A DNA stretch of 64,000 nucleotides from Bacteroidales bacterium UBA3653 (GTDB lineage Bacteria; Bacteroidota; Bacteroidia; Bacteroidales; Paludibacteraceae): positions 25,448 to 89,447 of the forward strand of contig DFKE01000009.1 of NCBI GenBank assembly GCA_002373505.1, written 5' to 3'. Shown piece by piece: positions 16,501 to 24,874 of the stretch. Every line of letters starts with the position of its first letter. Within the stretch, counting starts at the first letter, position 1. Position numbers and translations under genes: made by a program. The notes under the pieces are model-generated. The model did no database searches and was not told the DNA's origin. It worked only from the letters and a program-made list of their open reading frames with translations.

Positions 16501-18265
16501 ATCCTACTAAATAATTACTTCCTCCGATAAAGACCGCATCTTCCGCTCCGGCATGTTCCAACGCGTAACGGATAGCTTCATCGGGTTTGTCAATAGCCTT
16601 CCCTTCTTTTCCCCACAGGCTGAGCATTTCTTCTGCGGACCGGGCGCGCTGCGTGTCCGGACGCGTGAAGAGATAGCGGTATTTCTCTCCTGTAGGCAGA
16701 AGGCGCATGACGACATCTGTGTCTTTGTCGTTCACCATCCCGAACACGATCCAAACATGCGGGTTGGACAGGGTCTTGAGTTGTTTGGCGACATACTGGA
16801 GACCATGACTGTTATGCCCGGTGTCGCATATGACGAGCGGATGCTCACGGAGCGTCTCCCACCGCCCGTGCAGACCGGTCATTGCTGCGCAATGGGCAAA
16901 ACCCTCCGCGATGGCTTCCCGACCCAAGGACGTGAATTTCTCGTAGTGTCGTAATGACGTAATGACGTAATTACGTAATACCTGCAGTGCCACATATGCG
17001 GTCTGGAGGTTGAGGTCCTGGTAGATCCCTTTGAGATCGCATTCCGGTGCCTCGCGAAGCCGGCGTGAACGCAGATACCCGCACTGGTCGGCAAACCAGA
17101 TACGGCAACGGGTCGTTTCGAGACCTTCTCCTAATATACCGCACTCGCGCGCGCGGTGGAGGAAGACATTCATCGTCTGCGGATGGGTCTCTCCTATGAC
17201 GCAGGGGACACCGGGTTTGATGATTCCGGCTTTCTCCCGGGCTATCTGAGGCAGCGTAGAACCCAGAAACTCGGTGTGGTCCATTCCTATATTGGTAATG
17301 ACAGACAGGATAGGCATCAGTATGTTAGTGCTGTCCAGCCGTCCTCCCAGCCCTGTTTCCACTACCGCTACATCCACTTTCTCCTGCGCGAAATAGGCAA
17401 AAGCCATGGCGGTCATTGTCTCAAAGAAAGAAGGCTGTATCTCATCCAGAAAAGCCTTGTTCTGCTCTACAAAACGCACCACTTCTTCCTTTGGGATCGG
17501 CATGCCGTTGATGCGGATGCGTTCCGTGAGTGAGACGAGATGGGGACTGGTGTACAACCCCACTTTGAGCCCCGCAGCCTGCAGCGCTGCGGCGATAAGA
17601 TGGGAGGTGGAGCCTTTGCCGTTGGTGCCGGCTACATGTACGGCGCGCAACTGCTCATGCGGATTGCCTAAATGCGCCATGAGACGGTGCATGTTGTCAA
17701 ACCCCGGTTTGTAGGCTGCGGCGCCTACGATATGAAACGGCGGCCGCGAAGAATACAGGTACTCCTGGGCGCGGAGAAAAGACGAGGATATGTCGAAAAG
17801 CGGCGCGCCGGAGAGGAGTTGAACATGGTACGTTGAATATTGAGGCATTTCTTCCGGTTGGGTCCCGTGGCGGGGATAGACGAAAATGCGGAAATGGGAC
17901 AGGATGTATTCGTATTCCTTCCACCGGTCAATGATCCGGTAGTTGTCTTCGCCGATGATGAGTGAGAACTCATGCTGCGGATAGGCTTTCTGCAGTTCCC
18001 GCAGGGTGTTGGCTGTGTAAGAAGGACGGGGTAGGGAGAACTCGAAATCCGATGCTTTGAGCCCCGGAATGTCCTGCACAGCCTTGCGTACTCCCTCCAG
18101 CCGCTCCTGTTCGGGGGCGAGGGTATGCGCCTCTTTGAGAGGGTTGTTGGGCGAGACCATGAACCATATCTCGTCCAGATCGGTATGACCGAGCACCCAT
18201 TCGGCCAGCCCTGTATGCCCGAAATGCACGGGGTTGAAACTGCCTCCGTAGATACCTATTTTCAT
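16469..18265 (-). CDS. NadD-FolC fusion: nicotinate-nucleotide adenylyltransferase joined to folylpolyglutamate synthase
   Basis: 598 aa. Residues 1-165 are NadD (NaMN + ATP to NaAD): 'YGGSFNPVHFGH' at 6-17, 'MVSPNNPLK', 'IIGEDNYRIIDRWKEYEYIL' and the final 'FDISSSFLR' at 158-165. Directly after this come the first residues of FolC ('EYLYSSRPPFHIVGAAAYKPG' region, 168 on), its P-loop AGTNGKGS (212-219), 'ETMTAMAF', 'VVETGLGGRLDSTN', 'ITNIGMDH', 'HGRWE' and 'DTGHN'. FolC adds glutamate to folates. NadD lacks its usual last ~25 residues and FolC lacks its first few, so the two are joined by in-frame loss of sequence. An octamer-type repeat at 16949-16979 encodes 'NYVITSLRHYEKF'. The gene overlaps dnaE by 4 nt and prmA by 32 nt. 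Confidence 0.85.
   Translation of the reverse strand: MKIGIYGGSFNPVHFGHTGLAEWVLGHTDLDEIWFMVSPNNPLKEAHTLAPEQERLEGVRKAVQDIPGLKASDFEFSLPRPSYTANTLRELQKAYPQHEFSLIIGEDNYRIIDRWKEYEYILSHFRIFVYPRHGTQPEEMPQYSTYHVQLLSGAPLFDISSSFLRAQEYLYSSRPPFHIVGAAAYKPGFDNMHRLMAHLGNPHEQLRAVHVAGTNGKGSTSHLIAAALQAAGLKVGLYTSPHLVSLTERIRINGMPIPKEEVVRFVEQNKAFLDEIQPSFFETMTAMAFAYFAQEKVDVAVVETGLGGRLDSTNILMPILSVITNIGMDHTEFLGSTLPQIAREKAGIIKPGVPCVIGETHPQTMNVFLHRARECGILGEGLETTRCRIWFADQCGYLRSRRLREAPECDLKGIYQDLNLQTAYVALQVLRNYVITSLRHYEKFTSLGREAIAEGFAHCAAMTGLHGRWETLREHPLVICDTGHNSHGLQYVAKQLKTLSNPHVWIVFGMVNDKDTDVVMRLLPTGEKYRYLFTRPDTQRARSAEEMLSLWGKEGKAIDKPDEAIRYALEHAGAEDAVFIGGSNYLVGYAISLFAHKH
16949..16979. repeat. Intragenic short repeat (GACGTAAT)n in folC part
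   Basis: Three to four units of GACGTAAT (period 8) lie in frame and encode the stretch 'RNYVITSLRHYEK', inserted before the 'GREAIAEGF' helix of FolC. Confidence 0.7.
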
Positions 18266-21200
18266 TGATTGCTGACTACTTTAAAATCCAAAATTCCATC
18301 TTGTCTTCGTCTGGAGAGCCATCGGTAGAAACCCGGTGTGACATGTATGGCATGGTCTCGGCTGGTGAGCGCTACCGTCTGGCGGTTGGTAGGGTTATAG
18401 ACCGATATATGCAGCCGTCCGTGTCCCTTGGAGGAACGTACCTGCTCCGCCAGTTCGTCGGCTACTTCACGCGTCAGCCTGTTCAGCGGGAGAGTAATGT
18501 TTATGCCCTCGGTGCGCTTCTCCTGAGCCTCGTTCAGCATCTCTACTTTCTGCACCATAAACTCATATTCGGCATTCTCCTCCGGTTGCTCCTTGAACCA
18601 CCGCTGTCCGGCTCCTTTCTGCTGGATGACGCCGGTAATGAGGACATACAGATCCTTCAGCATCATGTGGGCAAACTGGGAGTAGGCGGAACCGAAGAGC
18701 GTAATGGTATAGCTGCCGGTGTAGTCCTCTATTGTATATCTGCCGTACGGGTTTCCTTTCTGGCTGATGCGCTGTTCGGCTTCGGTAACGATACCTCCGA
18801 AGAGGCTGATCTGGTTCTTGTGCGCCGCGATGAATTCGGACGGGAGCACCGGTCTGTCTTCTTCGGGTGCAGCGGGTTGTACGGGCTTCTGTGCCACTAC
18901 TACCGGCACCTCGTCCTCTTCGGTTTCCGGAGAGCCGTAGTCGAGTGTCTCTTCCTGCGGCAGGTCCTCCTTGGGTGTCATCTCCGCAATGGCAGTCCGT
19001 ATGTGGTATTCGGCGTCTGCACGCGCATCCGCACGGCGCCATATATCGAAAAGCGACAACTCATGCGCGGTGAGGTTGCATAGTTCCCGAACCTCGTATT
19101 CGTACTCGTCCAACGGGTGGGCGGAGAGATAGATACCGATCAGTTCCTTCTCTTTGTTGAGCCGCTCGATCGTGTTCCACCGCGGTACTTGCGGCAGATC
19201 GGGGTGTTTCACCTCCACCGCGATGTCGAAATCGTCGAAGAGCGAGTTGGCATTGGAGGCTTGGTCCGCCTGCCATTTGTTACCGTAGTTCATCAGCAGT
19301 TCCAGCCCTGTGTCGCCATACTCGTCCGTGCCGAAGAACTGTTCGCGGTAGATGTCGTCAAAGCACTCGAAAGCACCCGCTTTGGCGAGGTTCTCGATTG
19401 TCTTCTTGTTGCAGGATTGCAGATTGACACGCTCCAGAAAATCAAATATTCCGGTGTATTTGCCGTGTGCCTCGCGCTCGCGTATGATAGCCTCAGCCGC
19501 TCCTTCTCCTACGCCCTTGATGCCTCCCAGACCGAACCGGATGGCGCCGTCTTTGTTTACCGTGAAGGATAGTTCGGATTCGTTGACATCGGGTTCGAGC
19601 ACGCTCAGTCCCAGTGCTTTGCATTCGTCCATCAGTTTGGTTACCTCCTTGATATCGTCCTTGTGGACGGTGAGGTTGGCCGCCAGGAACTCAGCGGGGT
19701 AATGGGCTTTGAGATAGCCGGTCTGGTAGGCTACCCATGAATAGCATGCCGCGTGCGATTTGTTAAACGCATAGGAGGCGAATTTCTCCCATTTCTCCCA
19801 TATCTGATTCAGTATCTTGGGGTCGTGTCCGTTCGCCTTGCCGCCTTCCATGAATTTGTCCTTGAGTGACGCCAGCACGGCTAACTGTTTCTTACCCATC
19901 GCCTTACGCAGTTTGTCGCTCTCGCCGCGGGTGAAGTTAGCCAGCAGGCGGCTCAGAAGCATGACTTGCTCCTGATAGACGGTTACGCCGTAGGTGTCCT
20001 TGAGGTATTTCTCCATGACGGGCAGATCGTAGGTGACAGGCTCCAGACCCTGCTTGCGACGGATGAACTGTGGGATATAATCCATCGGTCCCGGACGATA
20101 GAGAGCGTTCATGGCGATGAGGTCCCCGATGACGGTAGGTTTCAGTTCGCGGAGGTATTTCTGCATGCCTCCTGACTCAAACTGGAAGACCGCTACCGTG
20201 CGCCCTTCCTGGAACAGTTTGTAGGTCTCTGCATCGTCAATAGGTATATGATCGATATCGATGTCTATGCCGCGGGCTTTCTTGATGTTCCGCAGACATT
20301 CTTTGATGATAGTTAGGGTGATGAGCCCGAGGAAGTCCATCTTGATCAGTCCGACCGACTCCACCACATGGCCGTCGTATTCGGTGACCAGTACGCGCCG
20401 TTTGCTGGCTTTGTCCTCCACCGAACTCAACGGGGCGAAATTGGTCAGGTCGTCCGCTCCGATGATCACACCGCAAGCGTGTACACCTACCTGGCGGATC
20501 GTTCCTTCCAGCCGTGCCGCATACTCGAGCGTAGAGCGGATATTGGGGTCTCCGTATTTATACTCATGCTCCAACTCGTCCACTAACTCATAGCACGAAC
20601 GGAGGTTCACCTTGGGCTTCTTGGCTCCTTTGGGCAGTTTGCTCATGATCGAATCCGGGAACTCGCGGTCGGGGATTAGCGCTTTCAGTTCGTTCACCTT
20701 GGATAAGGGTACTTGCTGCACGCGCCCCATGTCGGCAAGGGCGGATTTGGTAGCCAGTTTGCCGTAGGTGACGATATGTGCGACATGTGTCTCGCCGTAC
20801 TTGCGGCTGACATAATCCAGCACTTTGCCGCGGCCGCAATCCTCAAAATCGGTATCTATATCAGGGAGGGAAATACGGTCGGGGTTCAGGAAACGCTCGA
20901 ACAGCAAGTCGTATTTAAGCGGGTCCAGATCGGTGATCCGCAGGCAGTAGGCTACTACCGAACCGGCAGCCGAACCACGTCCCGGACCGACTGACACGTC
21001 CAGCTCTTCACGGGCGGCGCGGATGAAATCCATGACGATAAGGAAATAACCCGGGAACCCCATTTTGATAATGGTATTCAGCTCAAACTCGATACGCTCT
21101 TTCAACTCCTCGTCGTTCTCCAGCCGCTCTTCTCCATACCGGGTTCTGGCGCCCTCCATGGTGAGGTGGCGCAGATAGGCGGATTCGAACGCCAGACGGT

Positions 21201-22263
21201 CCGGGTAGTCTTCCTCCTTGCCGAATGAAGCGGGGATGTCGAATTTGGGCATGATAGCTCCATGGTCGATATCGTATATCTCCACCTTGTCTGCAATCTC
21301 CTGGGTGTTCTCCAGCGCCTCGGGTATGTCGGAGAAGATAGCAGCCATCTCTTCGGGCGTCTTGATCCATTCCTGTTTGGTGTAGTGCATGCGGTTGGCG
21401 TCGTTGACAAAGTGGTTGGTGCTCAAACAGATCAGCCGGTCATGCGCTTCGGCGTCCTCTTCGTTGACAAAGTGCGAGTCATTGGTGGCTATGACCTTAA
21501 TACCGTACTTACGCGCGAGCGCGATAAGGAAGGGATTCACTTGTTTCTGCCGCTCATACACCTCCTGGTCGCCGTCGGGCTTCTGCGTCTCATGGCGCTG
21601 GAGTTCGATGTAGTAGTCTTCGCCAAAGAGATCTTTGAACCATTTGACCGTCTCCTCCGCCTCCTTGAAAACGCCTTGCTCCACCATCTCTTCCGCGCTC
21701 AACTCCTCTTTCGTAGGGGTGAATTGGGCGAGACCTGACAGGATCTTCTGCGGCACTTCGCCGCCGAGGCAGGCAGACGAACAAATTATTCCTTCGTGGT
21801 ATTTCTCCAGCAGCTCGCGGTCGATACGCGGGGTGTAGTAATAAGCGTCGGACATGTATCCATGCGAGACAATGCGGCAGAGGTTGTGATAGCCGGTCAT
21901 GTTCTTCGCCAGCAGGATAAGGTGCCATCCGGAACGGTCGATATAATAGGACCTTCCCTCGCCGTTCATGGCTTTGTCGTCTCCGCGCGAATGGCGTCCC
22001 CGACGTGCGCAATAGACCTCGCAGCCCACAATCGGCTTGAAGGGCTCGAACGGTGTGCCTTGCTCTTCGGCAGCGGCTTTGCGTTTCTTGTTAAGCCCCT
22101 TGGTGTAGTCCAGCAACTCCTTAATGCCGTACATGTTACCGTGGTCGGTAAGCGCTACAGCATTCATGCCGGAGGCGATACATTTGTCCACGATCTCTTC
22201 TACCTTGGATAGTCCGTCAAGCAAGGAGTAGTGGGAGTGAACATGCAGATGTGTGAAACTCAT
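18262..22263 (-). CDS. dnaE: DNA polymerase III alpha subunit
   Basis: 1333 aa, the catalytic subunit of the replicative polymerase. The PHP domain begins 'FTHLHVHSHYSLLDGLSK' and contains 'ALTDHGNMYG'. The polymerase core has 'SVGPGRGSAAGSVVAYCLRITDLDPL' and the catalytic aspartates in 'SLPDIDTDFEDCGRG' (PDIDxD), followed by 'HACGVII' and 'YRPGPMDYIPQF'. Helix-hairpin-helix 'FGLGGIKGVGEGA' and an OB fold starting 'QISLFGGIVTEAEQRISQKGNPYG' follow. An acidic/proline-rich, probably disordered insert lies just before the OB fold ('EETEEDEVPVVVAQKPVQP' region). The start overlaps the Omp28 gene stop by 4 nt (ATGA) and its stop overlaps nadD-folC by 4 nt. Confidence 0.95.
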   Translation of the reverse strand: MSFTHLHVHSHYSLLDGLSKVEEIVDKCIASGMNAVALTDHGNMYGIKELLDYTKGLNKKRKAAAEEQGTPFEPFKPIVGCEVYCARRGRHSRGDDKAMNGEGRSYYIDRSGWHLILLAKNMTGYHNLCRIVSHGYMSDAYYYTPRIDRELLEKYHEGIICSSACLGGEVPQKILSGLAQFTPTKEELSAEEMVEQGVFKEAEETVKWFKDLFGEDYYIELQRHETQKPDGDQEVYERQKQVNPFLIALARKYGIKVIATNDSHFVNEEDAEAHDRLICLSTNHFVNDANRMHYTKQEWIKTPEEMAAIFSDIPEALENTQEIADKVEIYDIDHGAIMPKFDIPASFGKEEDYPDRLAFESAYLRHLTMEGARTRYGEERLENDEELKERIEFELNTIIKMGFPGYFLIVMDFIRAAREELDVSVGPGRGSAAGSVVAYCLRITDLDPLKYDLLFERFLNPDRISLPDIDTDFEDCGRGKVLDYVSRKYGETHVAHIVTYGKLATKSALADMGRVQQVPLSKVNELKALIPDREFPDSIMSKLPKGAKKPKVNLRSCYELVDELEHEYKYGDPNIRSTLEYAARLEGTIRQVGVHACGVIIGADDLTNFAPLSSVEDKASKRRVLVTEYDGHVVESVGLIKMDFLGLITLTIIKECLRNIKKARGIDIDIDHIPIDDAETYKLFQEGRTVAVFQFESGGMQKYLRELKPTVIGDLIAMNALYRPGPMDYIPQFIRRKQGLEPVTYDLPVMEKYLKDTYGVTVYQEQVMLLSRLLANFTRGESDKLRKAMGKKQLAVLASLKDKFMEGGKANGHDPKILNQIWEKWEKFASYAFNKSHAACYSWVAYQTGYLKAHYPAEFLAANLTVHKDDIKEVTKLMDECKALGLSVLEPDVNESELSFTVNKDGAIRFGLGGIKGVGEGAAEAIIREREAHGKYTGIFDFLERVNLQSCNKKTIENLAKAGAFECFDDIYREQFFGTDEYGDTGLELLMNYGNKWQADQASNANSLFDDFDIAVEVKHPDLPQVPRWNTIERLNKEKELIGIYLSAHPLDEYEYEVRELCNLTAHELSLFDIWRRADARADAEYHIRTAIAEMTPKEDLPQEETLDYGSPETEEDEVPVVVAQKPVQPAAPEEDRPVLPSEFIAAHKNQISLFGGIVTEAEQRISQKGNPYGRYTIEDYTGSYTITLFGSAYSQFAHMMLKDLYVLITGVIQQKGAGQRWFKEQPEENAEYEFMVQKVEMLNEAQEKRTEGINITLPLNRLTREVADELAEQVRSSKGHGRLHISVYNPTNRQTVALTSRDHAIHVTPGFYRWLSRRRQDGILDFKVVSNQ

Positions 22264-23657
22264 TTCCTTTTCAGTTTAGCAGGTGCGTTTGATTTAGGGT
22301 ATGTGATAGGTGTAGTGCCTTCCAGATGGATGCTTGCTCCGTTGCGGGCTTGTCCCGAGAGGCTCCAGCCTTGCTCGGTCACGGTCATGCTGCCGCTCGT
22401 AATGAGCCATTGCGCAGCAGGATTCAGATAGCCCTCGTTAAAATATGCCTTGTCGGTAAAATAGAAGATAGATCCGTCTATTAGCTGCTGCTCATTGTCG
22501 CGATAGCCGGCAAAGACCGTTCCGGCTTCTCTGGAGACGTTGATAGCGTAGTTCCCGGCAGGGATCGTCGTCTCGCTGGCTGAGGTGACAAGATAGATAT
22601 AGGCGAACGGAACACATGCCGCGCCGGAGACAGTGATATTGGCGGTTGCGTCGTATGTCATCAGTGTCCATAGACGCAGATCGCCCTCCGCCTCCGAGTT
22701 TGCCTGCGTGGTGGTGAGGGTCTCATGTTTGTTGCCTGATAGATCGCTGGGGCCTGAGACGGCATCCGGCTCCGGATAGTAATCCGGCACGGATACAGGG
22801 GTGATACCTCCGTGCAGAATGTCCGCTCCGCCTTGCGTGCCACTGACAACAGGCTTCTGCTCTGCCTGCACTACCGGCTGGAAAGCCTCGCTGATAAAGG
22901 CTACTACCATGCAGTTCTCCGGTACCCATTTCTCGTCCAGCGTCAGGGTAAAGATATCCGAATATTTGCCATCAATGATGAGCATGTCGTCGCCTTTCGC
23001 CGCAGAGAGAAAGGCGCGGACGGCATTGGTATGGCGGAACTCCTTCCATCCCTCGAAGGTATCGTAGTAGTCTGCCTGGGTGTCTATCATACCGGATTCT
23101 TTCACGAGCACGGTTAGTTTCAACTCAGGATGCTCTTCCTTGAGGATTCTGCCCGAGAGACGGACCGTCAGTTCGCGGGTGGCAGGGTCGTATTCGTTAT
23201 TGATGAGGATGGATGCGTAGGTCTCTTGCTCGAACTGGGAGGCATTTGTCGTCAGGAAGTATGCGGGATGGAAGACCACAGAGCTTTGACTCCTGCCTTT
23301 TTCATCCTGGTATTGCGTAGCAGCGCGGTTGACAGTCACGTTGGGGGCTCCGCTTACCTTCAGCGCTGAAGTGATCGTGTTGCTCCCCTTCACCGAGAAA
23401 TGGTCGGGACTATAGCCGTAGTGGTGCAGCACCAGAACATAGTTGGTGTCATTACCGACGAACTCATGGATGCAATCCATGCCGTAGGGACAATAGCCGC
23501 ATCCTTGACCCGTGAACTCCTCGATCAGGTGCTTCTTGGGGAAAGAAGTAGGGATTGTTTCCTCCTGCGGGGTTTCTTTGTCCGGAGTGTTCGGCTCGCA
23601 AGCTGCAAAAAACAACAGAGTAACCAAGTACAATGTACTGAAAAGAATCTTTTTCAT
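22260..23657 (-). CDS. Omp28-related lipoprotein with thioredoxin-like CxxC
   Basis: 465 aa. A lipoprotein signal peptide ends in a lipobox at Cys20 (FFAAC). A proline/glutamate-rich tether precedes 'HLIEEFTGQGCGYCPYGMDCIHE', where CGYC (53-56) is a thioredoxin-type active site. 'GAPNVTVNR' and a later beta-sandwich-like region fit the Omp28 family, first known from Porphyromonas as a surface adhesin. The actual role, redox or adhesion, is unproven. It overlaps dnaE by 4 nt. A similar smaller protein is encoded at 24176-24874. Confidence 0.8.
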   Translation of the reverse strand: MKKILFSTLYLVTLLFFAACEPNTPDKETPQEETIPTSFPKKHLIEEFTGQGCGYCPYGMDCIHEFVGNDTNYVLVLHHYGYSPDHFSVKGSNTITSALKVSGAPNVTVNRAATQYQDEKGRSQSSVVFHPAYFLTTNASQFEQETYASILINNEYDPATRELTVRLSGRILKEEHPELKLTVLVKESGMIDTQADYYDTFEGWKEFRHTNAVRAFLSAAKGDDMLIIDGKYSDIFTLTLDEKWVPENCMVVAFISEAFQPVVQAEQKPVVSGTQGGADILHGGITPVSVPDYYPEPDAVSGPSDLSGNKHETLTTTQANSEAEGDLRLWTLMTYDATANITVSGAACVPFAYIYLVTSASETTIPAGNYAINVSREAGTVFAGYRDNEQQLIDGSIFYFTDKAYFNEGYLNPAAQWLITSGSMTVTEQGWSLSGQARNGASIHLEGTTPITYPKSNAPAKLKRK

Positions 23658-23660
23658 ATA

Positions 23661-23707
23661 ATTAACAATTTACAAATTACAAACCACAAACCACAAATTA
23701 CAAATGA
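23661..23707. repeat. Heptanucleotide repeat (ACAAATT/ACAAACC)n
   Basis: Five 7-base units of ACAAAYY sit upstream of the Omp28 gene and run into the stop region of the preceding gene (encoding its last residues 'VYHL'). Confidence 0.85.
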
Positions 23708-24225
23708 TAAACCTTGTTATCTTTGACGATATAGAGGATGCCGTCTCGGAGAATTTTGGTGGTCTTTGTCTCCTCCTGTACGCTCTCCAGAGACTGTGCT
23801 CCGAAGCTGTAACGGACGGTGAGTCTTCTGGACTGCGTTCCTTCGGAGAAAAGATAGGTTATTTCGGTCTCTGAACCGGCAGCGGGCATATAGTGGATAT
23901 ACCAATTAGCCTTGCCGCCCGGGGTGAACTGCAGAGTCTCTTCTTGCTTTTTGTTGCCGCCGGTGCATTTGTCTGCGCAGCAGAACTCATCCGTCAGGCC
24001 TGTCTCGGAACGGGTGATGGAAACACTCAGTTCGCCGTTGCAAATCAGACTTCCGTTTATACCCATCATCATCTCGCCCGTCAGAATGTCCTCTTCCGCC
24101 TCCGTGAGCGTGATATCCATTCCTTCTTCAGGTATGTTGCCATAGCCGGTCACTGTTACGGTGAGCGCATGGATGTTAGTGACTGACAAAAGACACAGGA
24201 GTGTCAGAATACAATTTCTTTTCAT
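23698..24225 (-). CDS. Small secreted protein with C-terminal 'RDGILYIVKDNKVY' tail
   Basis: 175 aa from ATG at 24225; a longer frame exists, but the start at MKRNCILTLLCLLSVTNIHA gives a clean signal peptide. The mature part contains a cysteine cluster ('FCCADKCTGGNKK') and beta-rich sequence ('GGKANWYIHYMPAAGSETEITYLF'). The last 15 residues, RDGILYIVKDNKVYHL, match the tail seen on the GH53 enzyme and the 43787 protein, a short C-terminal motif common in secreted Bacteroidales proteins. No family recognised. The start overlaps the preceding thioredoxin-like gene by 50 nt. Confidence 0.65.
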   Translation of the reverse strand: MKRNCILTLLCLLSVTNIHALTVTVTGYGNIPEEGMDITLTEAEEDILTGEMMMGINGSLICNGELSVSITRSETGLTDEFCCADKCTGGNKKQEETLQFTPGGKANWYIHYMPAAGSETEITYLFSEGTQSRRLTVRYSFGAQSLESVQEETKTTKILRDGILYIVKDNKVYHL

Positions 24226-24874
24226 ATGCTTGAATAATATGTTTGTCATTCGGGTCCAGCGTGAGGACAAGGACGCTGAGGTGTCTCGCGTCGCATCCCT
24301 CGGGAATGTCGATCGGCTCTTTGTCCGCTATCGCGCGGAGCACATGGCGGTGGTAGTATTCCATGTTGACGGAGTTGTCCGGCATGGCCTGTGCTCCTTT
24401 CACGCTGTCTTCTATCAGCCAGTAAGCCGTTTCTGTCTTCTCCGTAGAAGGGACGGTGTTGTCTTTCATCGTCTCGTACAGGGCGGTTGCCCATTCCTGC
24501 GGATCGATAAACCAGTTGCCGTTATAGGGCTTCAGGTCTATGTTACCGGTCGGGAAGGGGGTGGAAGCGTTTCCGCCCATCCATCGGTAGATACTGTCTG
24601 CCTCCGGACAAGTGTAGTCGTATTTCCCTTGCGTGAAGGGGTTGGACGCCGGATGGAGGGAAACGATATACAACTGCCCTTCGTACCTCTCTTCCAGTTC
24701 CCGTGCCTTCTCTGCCGCGGCTGGGCAGTTGACACAGCGGAAACCGGTGTACTCCACCAGCACATGCCTCCTTCCGCTCTCTCCCGTATCAATCGGGATA
24801 AACTGTTCGTCCGCCGGAATGATCTCGCATCCGGTAAAGAAGAAGGCTAGAATGTAAATGAATAACTTGCGCAT
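24176..24874 (-). CDS. Thioredoxin-fold lipoprotein (Omp28-like)
   Basis: 232 aa from ATG at 24874, chosen because MRKLFIYILAFFFTGC is a proper lipoprotein signal (lipobox Cys16). The core motif 'VLVEYTGFRCVNCPAAAEKARELEE' has a CVNC thioredoxin-type site (47-50) and parallels the CGYC motif of the 22260 protein. Family resemblance is to Omp28/thioredoxin-like periplasmic proteins. It overlaps the DUF6029 gene end by 28 nt and lies in a run of envelope redox genes, so a thiol-exchange role in the periplasm is inferred. Confidence 0.7.
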   Translation of the reverse strand: MRKLFIYILAFFFTGCEIIPADEQFIPIDTGESGRRHVLVEYTGFRCVNCPAAAEKARELEERYEGQLYIVSLHPASNPFTQGKYDYTCPEADSIYRWMGGNASTPFPTGNIDLKPYNGNWFIDPQEWATALYETMKDNTVPSTEKTETAYWLIEDSVKGAQAMPDNSVNMEYYHRHVLRAIADKEPIDIPEGCDARHLSVLVLTLDPNDKHIIQAYEKKLYSDTPVSFVSH

